A program made the position numbers and the translations under genes. From contig NZ_AP018225.1 in the NCBI RefSeq assembly GCF_002368035.1, positions 1 through 64,000 of the forward strand: 64,000 nucleotides of DNA. The letters are read 5' to 3'. The notes beneath the pieces were generated by a model. The model worked only from the letters and a program-made list of their open reading frames with translations, did not search any database and was not told where the DNA came from. Within the stretch, counting starts at the first letter, position 1, and each line of letters starts with the position of its first letter. Source of the DNA: Nostoc linckia NIES-25 (GTDB lineage: Bacteria > Cyanobacteriota > Cyanobacteriia > Cyanobacteriales > Nostocaceae). Shown piece by piece: positions 1 to 9,632 of the stretch.

Positions 1-1368
1 AATGAGAGACATCGCGCCGAAGCTTTAAGTAGTTTAGCTGATAAACTACCTCCTGAGTTGTTACCAGAGGCACTGGCTGCTGCTAGGCAGATTCAGGATG
101 AGTTAGGTCGCGCCGAAGCTTTAAGTAGTTTAGCTGATAAGCTGCCTGAATTGTTATCAGAGGCACTGGCTGCTGCCAGGCAGATTCAGTATGAGTTAAG
201 TCGCGCCTTAGTCCTAAGTAGTTTAGCTGCTAAACTGCCTGAATTGTTACCAGAGGCACTGGCTGCTGCTAGGCAGATTCAGGATGAGTTAGGTCGCGCC
301 GAAGCTTTAAGTAGTTTGGCTCCTATTCTACCACCAGAATTGTTGCCAGAGGCACCGGCTGCTGCTAGGCTGATTCAGGATGAGAGACATCGCGCCGAAG
401 CCCTAAGTAGTTTAGCTGATAAACTGCCTGAATTATTACCAGAGGCACTGGCTGCTGCTAGGCAGATTCAGTCTGAGTATTATCGTGCCAAAGCTTTAAG
501 TAGTTTGGCTGATAAACTACCTCCTGAGTTGTTACCAGAGGCACTGGCTGCCGCTAGGCAGATTCAAGATGAGGGACATCGCGCCTTAGTCCTAAGTAGT
601 TTAGTTGTTAAACTGCCTGAATTGTTACCAGAGACTCTGGCTGCTGCTAGGCAGATTCAGTCTGAGTATTATCGTGCCGAAGCTTTAAATAGTTTGGCTG
701 ATAAACTACCTCCTGAGTTGTTACCAGAGGCACTGGCTGCCGCTAGGGAAGTTCAGTCTGAGTATTATCGCGCCGAAGCTCTAAGTAGTTTAGCTCATAA
801 ACTGCGTGAATTGTTACCAGAGACTCTGGCTGCCGCTAGGGAAGTTCAGTCTGAGTATTATCGCGCCGAAGCTTTAAGTAGTTTGGCTGATAAACTGCCT
901 GAATTGTTACCAGAGGCACTGGCTGCTGCTAGGCAGATTCAGTCTGAGTCTTATCGCGCCAAAGCTTTAAGTAGTTTGGCTGTTAAACTACCTCCTGAGT
1001 TGTTACCAGAGGCACTGGTTGCTGCTAGGCAGATTCAGTATGAGGGACATCGCGCTCTAGCCCTAAGTAGTTTAGCTGCTAAACTGCCTGAATTGTTACC
1101 AGAGGCACTGGCTGCTGCTGGGCAGATTCAGTCTGAGGGACATCGCGCCGAAGCCCTAAGCAGTTTGGCTAATAAACTTTTACAAATACAAAAAAATCTA
1201 CTTTTTGATCACTGGCGAGATACCCTTCACATCTTATCTGTTCACACTCGCCCAAACTTACTCAGTGATATAAAAGCATTAACTTCTATTATAGCTGCTT
1301 TAGGTGGTCAAAAAGCCGTCAAAGATACAGCTTCTGCCATCCAAGATGTATCACGGTGGTGGGCTTAA
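1..1368 (+). CDS. HEAT-like helical-repeat protein, 3' part (5' end outside window)
   Basis: The frame is open from base 1, so the gene begins upstream; the TTG at 58 is internal. About 390 residues are twelve near-identical 31-32-residue helical repeats of the type ELLPEALAAARQIQ..RAEALSSLADKLP, followed by a non-repeat tail of about 60 residues containing DHWRDTLHILS and ending in WWA. Such repeats form alpha-solenoids used for protein binding. In Nostoc-type genomes I recall similar repeats as C-terminal sensor regions of NTPase or peptidase conflict proteins, but no catalytic domain is visible here. The ligand is unknown. The repeats differ from one another by few residues, which points to recent expansion. 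The helical-repeat call is strong; the role is not assignable from this end alone. Confidence 0.85.
   Translation, partial: NERHRAEALSSLADKLPPELLPEALAAARQIQDELGRAEALSSLADKLPELLSEALAAARQIQYELSRALVLSSLAAKLPELLPEALAAARQIQDELGRAEALSSLAPILPPELLPEAPAAARLIQDERHRAEALSSLADKLPELLPEALAAARQIQSEYYRAKALSSLADKLPPELLPEALAAARQIQDEGHRALVLSSLVVKLPELLPETLAAARQIQSEYYRAEALNSLADKLPPELLPEALAAAREVQSEYYRAEALSSLAHKLRELLPETLAAAREVQSEYYRAEALSSLADKLPELLPEALAAARQIQSESYRAKALSSLAVKLPPELLPEALVAARQIQYEGHRALALSSLAAKLPELLPEALAAAGQIQSEGHRAEALSSLANKLLQIQKNLLFDHWRDTLHILSVHTRPNLLSDIKALTSIIAALGGQKAVKDTASAIQDVSRWWA
55..1179 (+). repeat. Tandem 93/96-bp coding repeats (12 units)
   Basis: Twelve consecutive units begin with codons for ELLPE (or ELLSE) and end with KLP or KLPP; half a further unit lies at 1-54. 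Units are 31 or 32 codons depending on a single or double proline at the junction. DNA identity between units is high, so unequal recombination or slippage can change copy number. Confidence 0.9.
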
Positions 1369-1724
1369 AGAACAACATCTTTAGTTAGCAATAGCATTCT
1401 ACATAAGAGCCAATACGTGTAATGGTTACATATTTCTAACCTTTTGCTTCACCTCTCAACGCTGAAAATACCCTATCAAGCGACATTTTTACCCTAATCA
1501 ACTGACCGTATTAAGCGGCTAGTAAAGGACACTTTCTATCTTACCTACTTTGGTCACGGCGGCGATCGCTTACCAGACGATTAGCACTGACTGGCCAACT
1601 GGGATTTTACACAAGTCATTTGTTATTACAATTTATTGATTAAATTTCAACATTATTACTGATGTGACATTTTACTTTGCCCATAGAAGCTAGAGGAGTG
1701 AAGATTGATTACTCATCAGTAGGT
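1369..1724. other. Intergenic stretch, nothing recognised
   Basis: About 350 bases lie between the repeat protein and the CoiA-like gene. One HIP1 octamer (GCGATCGC) lies near 1563-1570. A short open segment around 1510-1580 is closed by stops and resembles no family I know. I see no convincing terminator, RNA or mobile element. Confidence 0.5.
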
Positions 1725-2831
1725 ATGGAAAGTCAACTCAGTAAGGGTGCAAGAGACAGCGAACTTGTGGAAAAAGATAGTAGAACACAAATAATTAAAT
1801 ATCAGTATGCTATCGATTCAAATGATAAGACTATAAATGTTGAAAATTTATCTGCAAATTCAGAAGTTAGAAAAGAAGTTTTTAGATGTTTATCTTGTAA
1901 TAATATTCTTATTCCTGTTTTAGGGCAGAAAAAAAGAAAACACTTTCGCCACAAATTAGACGTTCAGCTTAATTGTTCTCCTGAAACTTATCTGCATAAA
2001 TTAGCTAAACTTAAATTTTATGAAGTATATAGTAATTGTATTAAATACAACCAACCTTTCTGGGTAGAATTTGAAGTATCTCAGATTTGTGATTATTATC
2101 AAGTAGATTTTTTAAAAGCCTGTAATTTTAATAAAGGTAAACAGAAGTTTAATCTAGTTGAATACTTTAAGAATATTGAGCTAGAGCAAAGAGAAGGGTT
2201 TTTTATCCCTGATTTACTATTGACAAGTGCTAAAGGAGATAAAATTTTTATTGAAGTGGCTGTCACACATGAAGTTAGTTTTGAAAAAATTAAGTCCCAA
2301 CATCGCATTATTGAAATAAGTATTGCTCAGGAAAGTGATATAGAAGTTATCAATAATCAATATTTATTAGAAAGTAAAAAAATTAAATTTATCAATTTCA
2401 AAAGAAAACAAATCAAAAATTATTGTCATGGTAGTTGTATAGAGGGAATTCAGCCGTATGCGAAATGTCGTGTTCTGTACAATTTTTTTACTATTTATCC
2501 CAATGGTAAAAGTGCAATTATTCAAGAAACTTTAGAATGGGTGCAAGAAAAAATTGAAACTAAATCTTTAATCTATCAGGAATTGGTTAAAATTGATAAT
2601 ATTGATAACAGAATAAATAAAGTTTTTTTAAGAAAGATAATAGAAGCTTATTTTAATAAACTTTCGGTTAGAAATTGCTATCTTTGCCGTTATCATGGCT
2701 CAAATTTTCGTAACTATGAAGATAATCCAATTTTTTGCAAATTTTTAAAAAAAACTTGTAATTCAAATGAGGCTGCTAACTGTCAATTTTACAGAGCAGA
2801 TCCAAAATCTTTTCCGACGTTTGATTCTTGA
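1725..2831 (+). CDS. CoiA-like protein: zinc-finger plus PD-(D/E)XK-type nuclease
   Basis: The N-terminal third has the CoiA pattern: YAID start, FRCLSCNNILIPV (CxxC) and a HFRHK box. Residues about 165-200 have the order PDLLL, then 12 residues, then FIEVAVTHE. This matches the D...ExA core of restriction-type nuclease folds. The C-terminus is Cys-rich (CYLCRYHG, FCKFLKKTC, CQFYRAD), probably binding zinc. CoiA proteins of Gram-positives act in DNA uptake and recombination; in cyanobacteria similar proteins often sit in defence or plasmid regions. I prefer the ATG at 1725 because the domain starts shortly after it; the frame extends to a TTG at 1677, and a GTG at 1698 follows a GGAG. The base composition is AT-rich compared with the helicase next door, which suggests separate acquisition. 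Confidence 0.65.
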   Translation: MESQLSKGARDSELVEKDSRTQIIKYQYAIDSNDKTINVENLSANSEVRKEVFRCLSCNNILIPVLGQKKRKHFRHKLDVQLNCSPETYLHKLAKLKFYEVYSNCIKYNQPFWVEFEVSQICDYYQVDFLKACNFNKGKQKFNLVEYFKNIELEQREGFFIPDLLLTSAKGDKIFIEVAVTHEVSFEKIKSQHRIIEISIAQESDIEVINNQYLLESKKIKFINFKRKQIKNYCHGSCIEGIQPYAKCRVLYNFFTIYPNGKSAIIQETLEWVQEKIETKSLIYQELVKIDNIDNRINKVFLRKIIEAYFNKLSVRNCYLCRYHGSNFRNYEDNPIFCKFLKKTCNSNEAANCQFYRADPKSFPTFDS

Positions 2832-2888
2832 TAATTTAATTTTATAAAAATAACATTATCAAACTAATAAAATGCTTATGTTTGATTG

Positions 2889-5800
2889 TCAAACTTTAAC
2901 TGCTTTTAGCAGTTCTTCAAACAAGGGGTCGCCGAAATTCATTAATCGTAGAGAAGACATTTCATCAAAAACATTAGGGTAAAAAGTGACCGTGTAATTC
3001 TGCCTTTTATAACTCAGTTGCCAAGTTCCCTCAGTCCTTCTCTCAAACTGCACACCATTGGCTTTTAGAATTGCTGAGGATGTGAATAACTGCTCAATAG
3101 TTTCTGGTGTAAACGGAGTAGCAGAAATTGGTTTTTGAATTTCTGCTAGATCAGCATCCAAATCCATTACTACCATTTCCTCAATAGCTAGACGCGACGG
3201 TTGAGTATTTAATACAGAATCGAATTCAGACATCAAAACATCTTCTTCCTCTGGATCTGCACTCATAGCCGCTTGTTCAATAAACGTAGGAACTTGGGCT
3301 AGAATTGGTTGGAGATTCCCAACAACTGTTGCAAAAGCATTGATGCGATCGCGCAATTTTTTATAAACCTTCGCTTCTACAGTGCCATCATAGTAAAAAT
3401 TGTGGATTCGCACAGTAGAATACCTTTGTCCAATCCGGTCAATTCTGCCAATACGCTGTTCTACCCGCATGGGATTCCAGGGCATATCATAGTTAATCAA
3501 CACACCACAATTTTGTAAGTTTAAACCCTCGGAAGCAGATTCAGTACACAAGAGAATTTTGATTTCATCTTGACGGAATCGGCGTTTAATTTCTTCCTTG
3601 GGAACTAGACACCACTCCCCATTTTGGTAAAGTTCCCCACCGCGACCAGAGTAGCAAGCAACTTGACTACCATACAACTCTTGCAAAGTATCCCGCAGAT
3701 AGTCCATTGTATCGGTGTACTGGGTGAAAACAATGGCACTTTCCCGTTCGGTTAATTCTTGACGCAAAATCTGAATAAAGCGAGAAAGCTTAGTATCTTC
3801 CCCAGTGTTTTCAAACTGGCGGAGTAAATCTTCAAGATATTGAATTTCCTGGGGGTCTACTGGTTCAAAGAAAGATTCCAGCCCCGCAATTACGGCATCA
3901 TCTTCATTATCCACATCCACCAAATCGTCATCACTTAAAACGCTTCCTTGTTGAGTTAATAGGTAATCCAACCGACGTTGCAGAGATGACTTAATAGCAT
4001 AAAATGAACTTGTTAGACGCTTGCGGTAAAGCGTCATCAAAAAACCTAAACAAGAACGTTTATCTTTTTGGGCCAGTCGATAAAAATGACGTACATAATC
4101 GCTGACAGCTATATAAAGCGGTATTTCCCGTTGTGATTCCAGCGTGATGGCGTTATCCTGCACCACTCTAGTAGGAATATCCCTTTCTAAAAGTCCCCGG
4201 CGGTAGTATTGTCGCAAAGTATCGCGGGTGTGGCGGAACATCAAATCTTTCAATGGCGTGTTCACTGTCAAGTATTGGCGTGAGGTTTCAATAAAGTCTT
4301 CATCTGCCAACAGTTGTTTGTGATTGGAGATTTTCTGCCCCCTCTGCCAAGTATCCTGCATTTTATAAGCCAGAATGCGATCGCTCTTAGTCAAAAACTG
4401 CTCTAACCTAGAACAAGGCTGTCCACCACGCCGAAAATAATCACTGGACATTACTTGCCAAAAAGTCATGACCTCCTGTTTGACAGCACCTTGTAGCGAG
4501 GCGAAATAATTGCAGAAGTTATCGCCGTAACTCCAATGCCCCTGCAATCCCAGCAGGTTTAACAAATCAAAAACTTCTATGGCATCAATTTGCATAGGAG
4601 TTGCTGAGAGAAGAATTAAAGATTTAGTTTTCTCCTTCAGCTGTGCCATTAACTCTAACAGACGGTTGGGCGTTTCCTTGCGGTCTTGGGGACTTTTACG
4701 CCTTGCGTGGTGCGCTTCATCTAACACAACTAAATCCCAAGGTTCTGCCTCTAGTAGCTGCCGCATTCTCTCAGTCCTCCGCACCAAATGAGAGGAAGCA
4801 AGGATTAAATCTTGAGTATTCCAGGGATTAGCTGCTGCCGGAATAGTGCGCTTGTAAGGGTCTTTAAATTCTGTAGATGTATAACTCCAAAAATGCAAAT
4901 TGAATTTTTCTCGCAGTTCTTCTTGCCACTGGGGTTGAACACTAGCAGGTGCTAAAACTAGTACCCGCTTCACTTTTTGGGATACCAACAGATAGCGCAG
5001 AATTAAACCAGTCTCTATGGTCTTACCTAAACCAACTTCGTCAGCAATCAGAAAACTTTGGGGAAAATTTTGAGCAACGCGACGCAGAATTTTAATTTGG
5101 TGTGGCCAAGGTTGAATAGGAATTGATTTTAAACAAAAATCCAAGCAACCGGGATGTTCATGAATATTGGCAAGTTGAGTAAATGCCAACCGTTCTTTTT
5201 CTTTATCTTCTGTAGAGATAATTGATGGTTCTGGTTCTAATTCCGGTTCTGTTTCTGGTTGTACTTCGTATTCAGTTAATTCTGTTGTTGTCAGAGGTCT
5301 AGAGTCAAATTCAGCCTGAACATTCCAACTAGGTTTAGTGGCAGGAGCGTAACGTAACAGCTTTTTCTGTACCGCTTCTGGAACATCAAAAACTCTCACA
5401 TTAGGTGATATATCATACCAAAGTTGCTCAAATCTAGCTACTTCTTCTTCAACTCTATCTAGTTCTCTTCCTCCCTCCCAAGAACAGTAAACATGGAAAG
5501 ATTCTACATTTCCTTCCCAGCCACTAATAGATTCATTATTGGAACCATTAAATGCTAATTTATCGCCTTTACTATCAGTAAAGATGCCCACTTTCTCGTG
5601 AAATATATGCTGTGGATCTAATTGTTGTGTACTGTCTTCTGGTAGCCCATTTTCTTTGAGAGGTACAGCAATTTTAATATCAAGATATTGATTTTGAATT
5701 AACCAGCTAAGAATTTCAAAGTGTTTAAGTTGGGCAAAGTTTTCTGGGGGTTTTAAATCTGCGTCTAGCCGAGATAGCAATGCGTCTCTCAGTTCGTATC

Positions 5801-6050
5801 CCTGTTGAATCGCTTGTAAATCCTGGGGACTAAATTGACAGCCCATGATTAGGCGCATTCTCCCATTATTATGCAGCATTGCACCTAATCCACGAGCAAC
5901 CTTACTCAAGATAGCACTGCTGAAGAAACCTGCTTTGCGATCGTATTGGATGGCTGATTCCAAAGCAGGAATGTAAAAGTCAGCAATTGTATTGTGAGTA
6001 TTACTGGAGTAGCTGATTTTCCAACTATAGTCGCGTAATAACTTAATCAT
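2889..6050 (-). CDS. PLD-domain SNF2-family helicase (defence type)
   Basis: This 1053-aa protein has two parts. Residues about 1-230 are a phospholipase D-like domain with HEKVGIFTDSKGD and GSNNES. Residues about 310-930 are an SNF2/SF2 helicase: DEVGLGKTIETG (Walker A, about 340), LDEAHH (about 443), LLSATPMQ and the last motif NPMRVEQRIGRIDRIGQ. The C-terminal 120 residues are unassigned. Helicases of this build accompany DUF1156 methyltransferases and DUF499 ATPases in restriction-like loci. Here the gene follows the methyltransferase by 32 bases on the same strand, which indicates co-transcription. Inferred role: remodelling or nicking unmodified invading DNA. All helicase motifs appear intact. 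The PLD domain shows one HxK motif, so it may need to dimerise. Confidence 0.88.
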   Translation of the reverse strand: MIKLLRDYSWKISYSSNTHNTIADFYIPALESAIQYDRKAGFFSSAILSKVARGLGAMLHNNGRMRLIMGCQFSPQDLQAIQQGYELRDALLSRLDADLKPPENFAQLKHFEILSWLIQNQYLDIKIAVPLKENGLPEDSTQQLDPQHIFHEKVGIFTDSKGDKLAFNGSNNESISGWEGNVESFHVYCSWEGGRELDRVEEEVARFEQLWYDISPNVRVFDVPEAVQKKLLRYAPATKPSWNVQAEFDSRPLTTTELTEYEVQPETEPELEPEPSIISTEDKEKERLAFTQLANIHEHPGCLDFCLKSIPIQPWPHQIKILRRVAQNFPQSFLIADEVGLGKTIETGLILRYLLVSQKVKRVLVLAPASVQPQWQEELREKFNLHFWSYTSTEFKDPYKRTIPAAANPWNTQDLILASSHLVRRTERMRQLLEAEPWDLVVLDEAHHARRKSPQDRKETPNRLLELMAQLKEKTKSLILLSATPMQIDAIEVFDLLNLLGLQGHWSYGDNFCNYFASLQGAVKQEVMTFWQVMSSDYFRRGGQPCSRLEQFLTKSDRILAYKMQDTWQRGQKISNHKQLLADEDFIETSRQYLTVNTPLKDLMFRHTRDTLRQYYRRGLLERDIPTRVVQDNAITLESQREIPLYIAVSDYVRHFYRLAQKDKRSCLGFLMTLYRKRLTSSFYAIKSSLQRRLDYLLTQQGSVLSDDDLVDVDNEDDAVIAGLESFFEPVDPQEIQYLEDLLRQFENTGEDTKLSRFIQILRQELTERESAIVFTQYTDTMDYLRDTLQELYGSQVACYSGRGGELYQNGEWCLVPKEEIKRRFRQDEIKILLCTESASEGLNLQNCGVLINYDMPWNPMRVEQRIGRIDRIGQRYSTVRIHNFYYDGTVEAKVYKKLRDRINAFATVVGNLQPILAQVPTFIEQAAMSADPEEEDVLMSEFDSVLNTQPSRLAIEEMVVMDLDADLAEIQKPISATPFTPETIEQLFTSSAILKANGVQFERRTEGTWQLSYKRQNYTVTFYPNVFDEMSSLRLMNFGDPLFEELLKAVKV

Positions 6051-6082
6051 ATTTTTTAGTTTGCTACATCCAGTTATAAATA

Positions 6083-8986
6083 CTAACCATCAAACTGTAA
6101 ATCTAAACTCATTTGTCCCCCTTCATTTAAGGGTAACTCAGTCTGAACGTAAGAGACTTTGGCTTTAATTTCATCGATTGCTAACCATAAATCTGACAAA
6201 GCTTTCTCTTCAGAGATGCGTTTCTTTTCATCTTTTATACGTGGAATAACTTTCAAAGCCACTTCAAATGTCCGCATAAATAAATCGTTGCTGACTAAGC
6301 CTGTGTTTTTCAAAAACCTGCGTACTGGTTCTGTATTACCTTCTTCTTGGTAAAGGGTAATAATTGCATGGAGTCCATCTACTAAATATCTGGCAGAAAA
6401 TTCAGTATCAATGACAGAGAAGGCGCGTTTTTTTAATCGTTGTTCTGGGGTAAGTAATTTACAAGAACCACTTCCAGAATCGAGTAATTTGTGTTTTTTG
6501 ACTAAATCAGAAACATCAAAACCACCGACTGCTAAGGCAAGTTGTCTAGCTTCATCGAAGGGGAATTCTCGCGCTTCAAAGGTATCCCAAGCAAGGATGT
6601 ACCATTGGGTTAAGGGGTCGATACCGTTGAAGTCTTTACCTTCTAATAAGTTTTGTAGTCGGTACTCAACAATTGCTTGGCGTACTTCTTCAAATGCAGC
6701 TTTGGGTTCAACTGGATTTCCAGCACTGTCGAGGATAGAACTGTAGCGGGTAAATACGCTTAAAGCACAACCATAAGCAGTCAGGCACAAGTCAATACCA
6801 GGGGGTTTAATGCGGCGGCGAGGATCTGCGACTCTATCGGCTGCCGGACGGGTATCTGCGGTGAGAGATTTTTCAATTTCTGGTGCTTTTTCAAAGACGA
6901 TATTTCGCACGTCGATACGCACATCATCCCACCAAGCTTGTCCAGCGTTGGGGTCACGTTTGCGGCATACTAAAAGCACGGTGCTGGATACTGCGTTTTT
7001 CTGTGCTTGGTGTAAGTTTTGCGGGTTTTCGGTACTGACTGCCCATGATGCGGTAATCTCGAAACCAGCATCAATGAGGGATTTGGCTAAGACATCCCAC
7101 GCGCCGGAGTCTTTGTGGTTGAATTGCACTGTCATTACGCCGTCGTCGCGTAAGACGCGGTGGTATTCAGCGAACGCCATTGCCATTTTTGCTTCATAGT
7201 CTTGGTTGGCGAGTTTTTCAGGGGTAATTGCTTCTGTGGTATCAGTAGCAGGTGTACCCATACCTCTGAAACGTGAAGAGTTGGCAACAGCTTCGCGGTC
7301 TTTGTCAGTGAGTTCAAGGTAGAATAGTTCGGGGAAGATATCACCAAGACAACGCTTCATCCAAACATAAAAGAAATCAGAAAGTTCGGCGTATTGAATT
7401 GTGGAATAATAAGGTGGGTCTGTAATAACTGCGTCTACAGAGTTATCAGGAATATGTGTTAAATTATCGGCGGATGCTAAGTCAATTTGGATTGATTTTG
7501 GATTATGTTGTTCAAGTCCTGGGATACCTGTTAAACCTGGTTGGGTTCCGAATAATGAGCATAGGTTTTTATAATCGGATGCAAATACATCTGCACACCA
7601 TCGCCATAATTCACCATTACCACTTTTTTCTGGATAATTCCACATTAAATTCAGTGCGTGTTGTGATGAAGCACCTTCAGAACCTGCTCTGGGAGGATTC
7701 CAGCGTCCTAATCTACAATTTTCATCAACACACCTATCCAATACTAAAGCTAAATAAGTGTAAATTGCTCCTGCCTTACTCAATTCATACTCATTTTGAA
7801 TTAGTGTTTTTGCTTCATTGATAATTTCTAAATAAGTTACAAGAGTCAAAAGCTGACGTGGATTAAACATATCCATCCATGTCGGACAGAATATTCTAAT
7901 TTGCTCATCTAACTCTTGACCTTCTGCTATAATCTCGCATGGTAAAATATTTTGCTGATGCCAAATTTCTATATTAGCTTCTATAAAATTTTCAACTTTA
8001 CTAATAACTTCAATATCTAACTCATTAGGTATTCTAAATATTAAATTACCTTTTCCTTGTTTATATGCAACTGCATATAATTGATATCTCATCTGCTTAT
8101 TTTTAGCAGATTGCATAATAATTGAGTTATCAATCACATTTCCACAATTAGGGCATCTACCTACACCTCTGCTAATAGTGATTGTAGTATCTGGATCATA
8201 TTCACCATCATCAGTTTCAATAATTGTCCCCTTCCCCTTGCTACCCTTAACCAATTCAAAATCAACCCGCTTATTTTCAGGATTAGGAATTGGCTTGACA
8301 GCACACCACTTATGTAAATTTTGCTTTTCTGGACGTTTATATAACCACCAATTTGGACTAAGCGGAACAACCGACTCACAATTTAGACAAACAACCGTAT
8401 GCGCCCATAAATAATTCTGTACAGTTTCCCCAGGTAAAGATGGGAAAAATTCAGCTAACCTTTTCTCCGCTTCATCTCCTACCCACTTTACCCATTTATC
8501 AATATCCTGCTGTAAATCTGGGCCAAACTTTAGCGGATATTCCATCGCCGCCTTCATCGTCACCACCGCCACAGGATTTAAATCAGAAGCCAGCACATTT
8601 AACCCATATCTTGCTGCTTCAAACGGGATACTTCCACCACCTGCAAACGCATCTAATACAGTGGGGGTGCGAGTTCCCCAAACCTTTTCACAATAATCCT
8701 GCACCTTCTTAATTTGCACAGAATTAGGTGGTGTTTTATATAGCTTTACCTCTTTCCCCGGTACTAACCCCAGCAAATATTCAAACTCTTGCATTGTGAT
8801 ATCTGCTGGTAATAAAGAAGCCAACACACTAGCGCGACTAAAAGACAATGGCTTACGCGAATACCAGCGATGTAATCCTTTAAATGGATTTCCCCCGTGT
8901 TCAAAATTCACTTGCTCATTTAATACCTGCACAGGCATCATTTTTTCGATGAATACATTGGGGCGTTTGGGGGTTGAGTCGGTCAT
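6083..8986 (-). CDS. DUF1156-type adenine-specific DNA methyltransferase
   Basis: This 967-aa protein has the DUF1156 start (FKGLHRWYSRKPLSFSRAS), a SAM-binding motif DAFAGGGS (about 111-118) with an acidic motif SDLNPVAV, and the catalytic DPPYYSTIQYAEL motif (about 522). A CPNCGNV zinc ribbon lies between them. DPPY is the amino-methyltransferase signature, so N6-adenine (or N4-cytosine) methylation is expected. The late position of DPPY and the long C-terminal region match large 'anti-phage-associated' DUF1156 proteins. It is preceded by the PIN-like gene (34-base gap) and followed by the helicase. Inferred role: marking self DNA for the DUF499/helicase system. The ATG at 8986 is well placed. 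The recognition sequence cannot be read from the protein. Confidence 0.9.
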   Translation of the reverse strand: MTDSTPKRPNVFIEKMMPVQVLNEQVNFEHGGNPFKGLHRWYSRKPLSFSRASVLASLLPADITMQEFEYLLGLVPGKEVKLYKTPPNSVQIKKVQDYCEKVWGTRTPTVLDAFAGGGSIPFEAARYGLNVLASDLNPVAVVTMKAAMEYPLKFGPDLQQDIDKWVKWVGDEAEKRLAEFFPSLPGETVQNYLWAHTVVCLNCESVVPLSPNWWLYKRPEKQNLHKWCAVKPIPNPENKRVDFELVKGSKGKGTIIETDDGEYDPDTTITISRGVGRCPNCGNVIDNSIIMQSAKNKQMRYQLYAVAYKQGKGNLIFRIPNELDIEVISKVENFIEANIEIWHQQNILPCEIIAEGQELDEQIRIFCPTWMDMFNPRQLLTLVTYLEIINEAKTLIQNEYELSKAGAIYTYLALVLDRCVDENCRLGRWNPPRAGSEGASSQHALNLMWNYPEKSGNGELWRWCADVFASDYKNLCSLFGTQPGLTGIPGLEQHNPKSIQIDLASADNLTHIPDNSVDAVITDPPYYSTIQYAELSDFFYVWMKRCLGDIFPELFYLELTDKDREAVANSSRFRGMGTPATDTTEAITPEKLANQDYEAKMAMAFAEYHRVLRDDGVMTVQFNHKDSGAWDVLAKSLIDAGFEITASWAVSTENPQNLHQAQKNAVSSTVLLVCRKRDPNAGQAWWDDVRIDVRNIVFEKAPEIEKSLTADTRPAADRVADPRRRIKPPGIDLCLTAYGCALSVFTRYSSILDSAGNPVEPKAAFEEVRQAIVEYRLQNLLEGKDFNGIDPLTQWYILAWDTFEAREFPFDEARQLALAVGGFDVSDLVKKHKLLDSGSGSCKLLTPEQRLKKRAFSVIDTEFSARYLVDGLHAIITLYQEEGNTEPVRRFLKNTGLVSNDLFMRTFEVALKVIPRIKDEKKRISEEKALSDLWLAIDEIKAKVSYVQTELPLNEGGQMSLDLQFDG

Positions 8987-9020
8987 GGAGTGTTGGTATT
9001 ACTACAGCTTATTTTAAGTA

Positions 9021-9599
9021 TTATGGATTGAGATAGCTAGAAATGCCATTTTGATATGACAATTGAAAGTTGTAGCCTTCTGCAATCAACTGAGCTTGAA
9101 TATTATTAGCGACAGACGAGCAGAGAATATTGCTTTTAACCGCCTTGGCTAAAATACCTAAAGTTCCAGTAACTCGAATACCTCGTTCTCTGGCAAACCG
9201 TTTAGCTGTACCATCATCCGAAGCAAAAACCCAGTTACGGTTGCGGGCGATCGCCATCGCTTCTGATGCTCCTGGACTAAAATCCTTTCTATATTCCATC
9301 GACAAGCGTAACTCTACCACTTCATCTTTTGGGTTAACCTCGTCATCCGGCGATCGCATCCAGCCTTCCTGAAAAGCTTGATTAACTGCCTGTAACTTGG
9401 CACGGCTATGCAAACAAGCAGAATTATAGGGATTTGCAGTTCCAACTTGAATTTCTCGTCTAACTGCCCTGCCAACAAAGGCTCTACCTTCGTAGAGCCT
9501 TCTGAGAACGTGTAATATCTGTGCTGGAGTAAAATTGCTCAGAACAGTGTTATCAAAAATAATTGGCGATAAATTAGGGTCAATGTTTTCCTTTTTCAC
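9021..9599 (-). CDS. PIN-like ribonuclease-type protein (DUF3368-like)
   Basis: This 192-aa protein shows the acidic layout of PIN domains: D in IIFDNTVLSNF, E in VRREIQVG, then GASEAMAIARN and FASDDGTAKRFARERG followed by VTGTLGILAKAV. The last block (DD..R..A...G..V.GTLGIL) is typical of DUF3368-type proteins. PIN proteins are metal-dependent RNases, often toxins. Start is GTG at 9599. The upstream gene on the same strand encodes an XRE-ImmA protein 33 bases away; the two look like a toxin/antitoxin-type pair inserted in the defence locus. It could instead be a regulatory nuclease of that locus. Confidence 0.75.
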   Translation of the reverse strand: MKKENIDPNLSPIIFDNTVLSNFTPAQILHVLRRLYEGRAFVGRAVRREIQVGTANPYNSACLHSRAKLQAVNQAFQEGWMRSPDDEVNPKDEVVELRLSMEYRKDFSPGASEAMAIARNRNWVFASDDGTAKRFARERGIRVTGTLGILAKAVKSNILCSSVANNIQAQLIAEGYNFQLSYQNGISSYLNP

Positions 9600-9632
9600 T
9601 TAATTGTTTCCATTCAAACTCACACCAAATCT

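Noticed and set aside
1369..1676. Possible remnant coding segment around 1510-1580
   Set aside because: It is short, closed by stops and matches no family I know.
3309..4831. Plus-strand ORFs opposite the SNF2 helicase
   Set aside because: Antisense to intact helicase motifs, with no recognisable product.
6159..8712. Several plus-strand ORFs of 60-130 codons opposite the methyltransferase
   Set aside because: They lie wholly antisense to a clear methyltransferase, have no family motifs or ribosome sites, and reflect its codon pattern.
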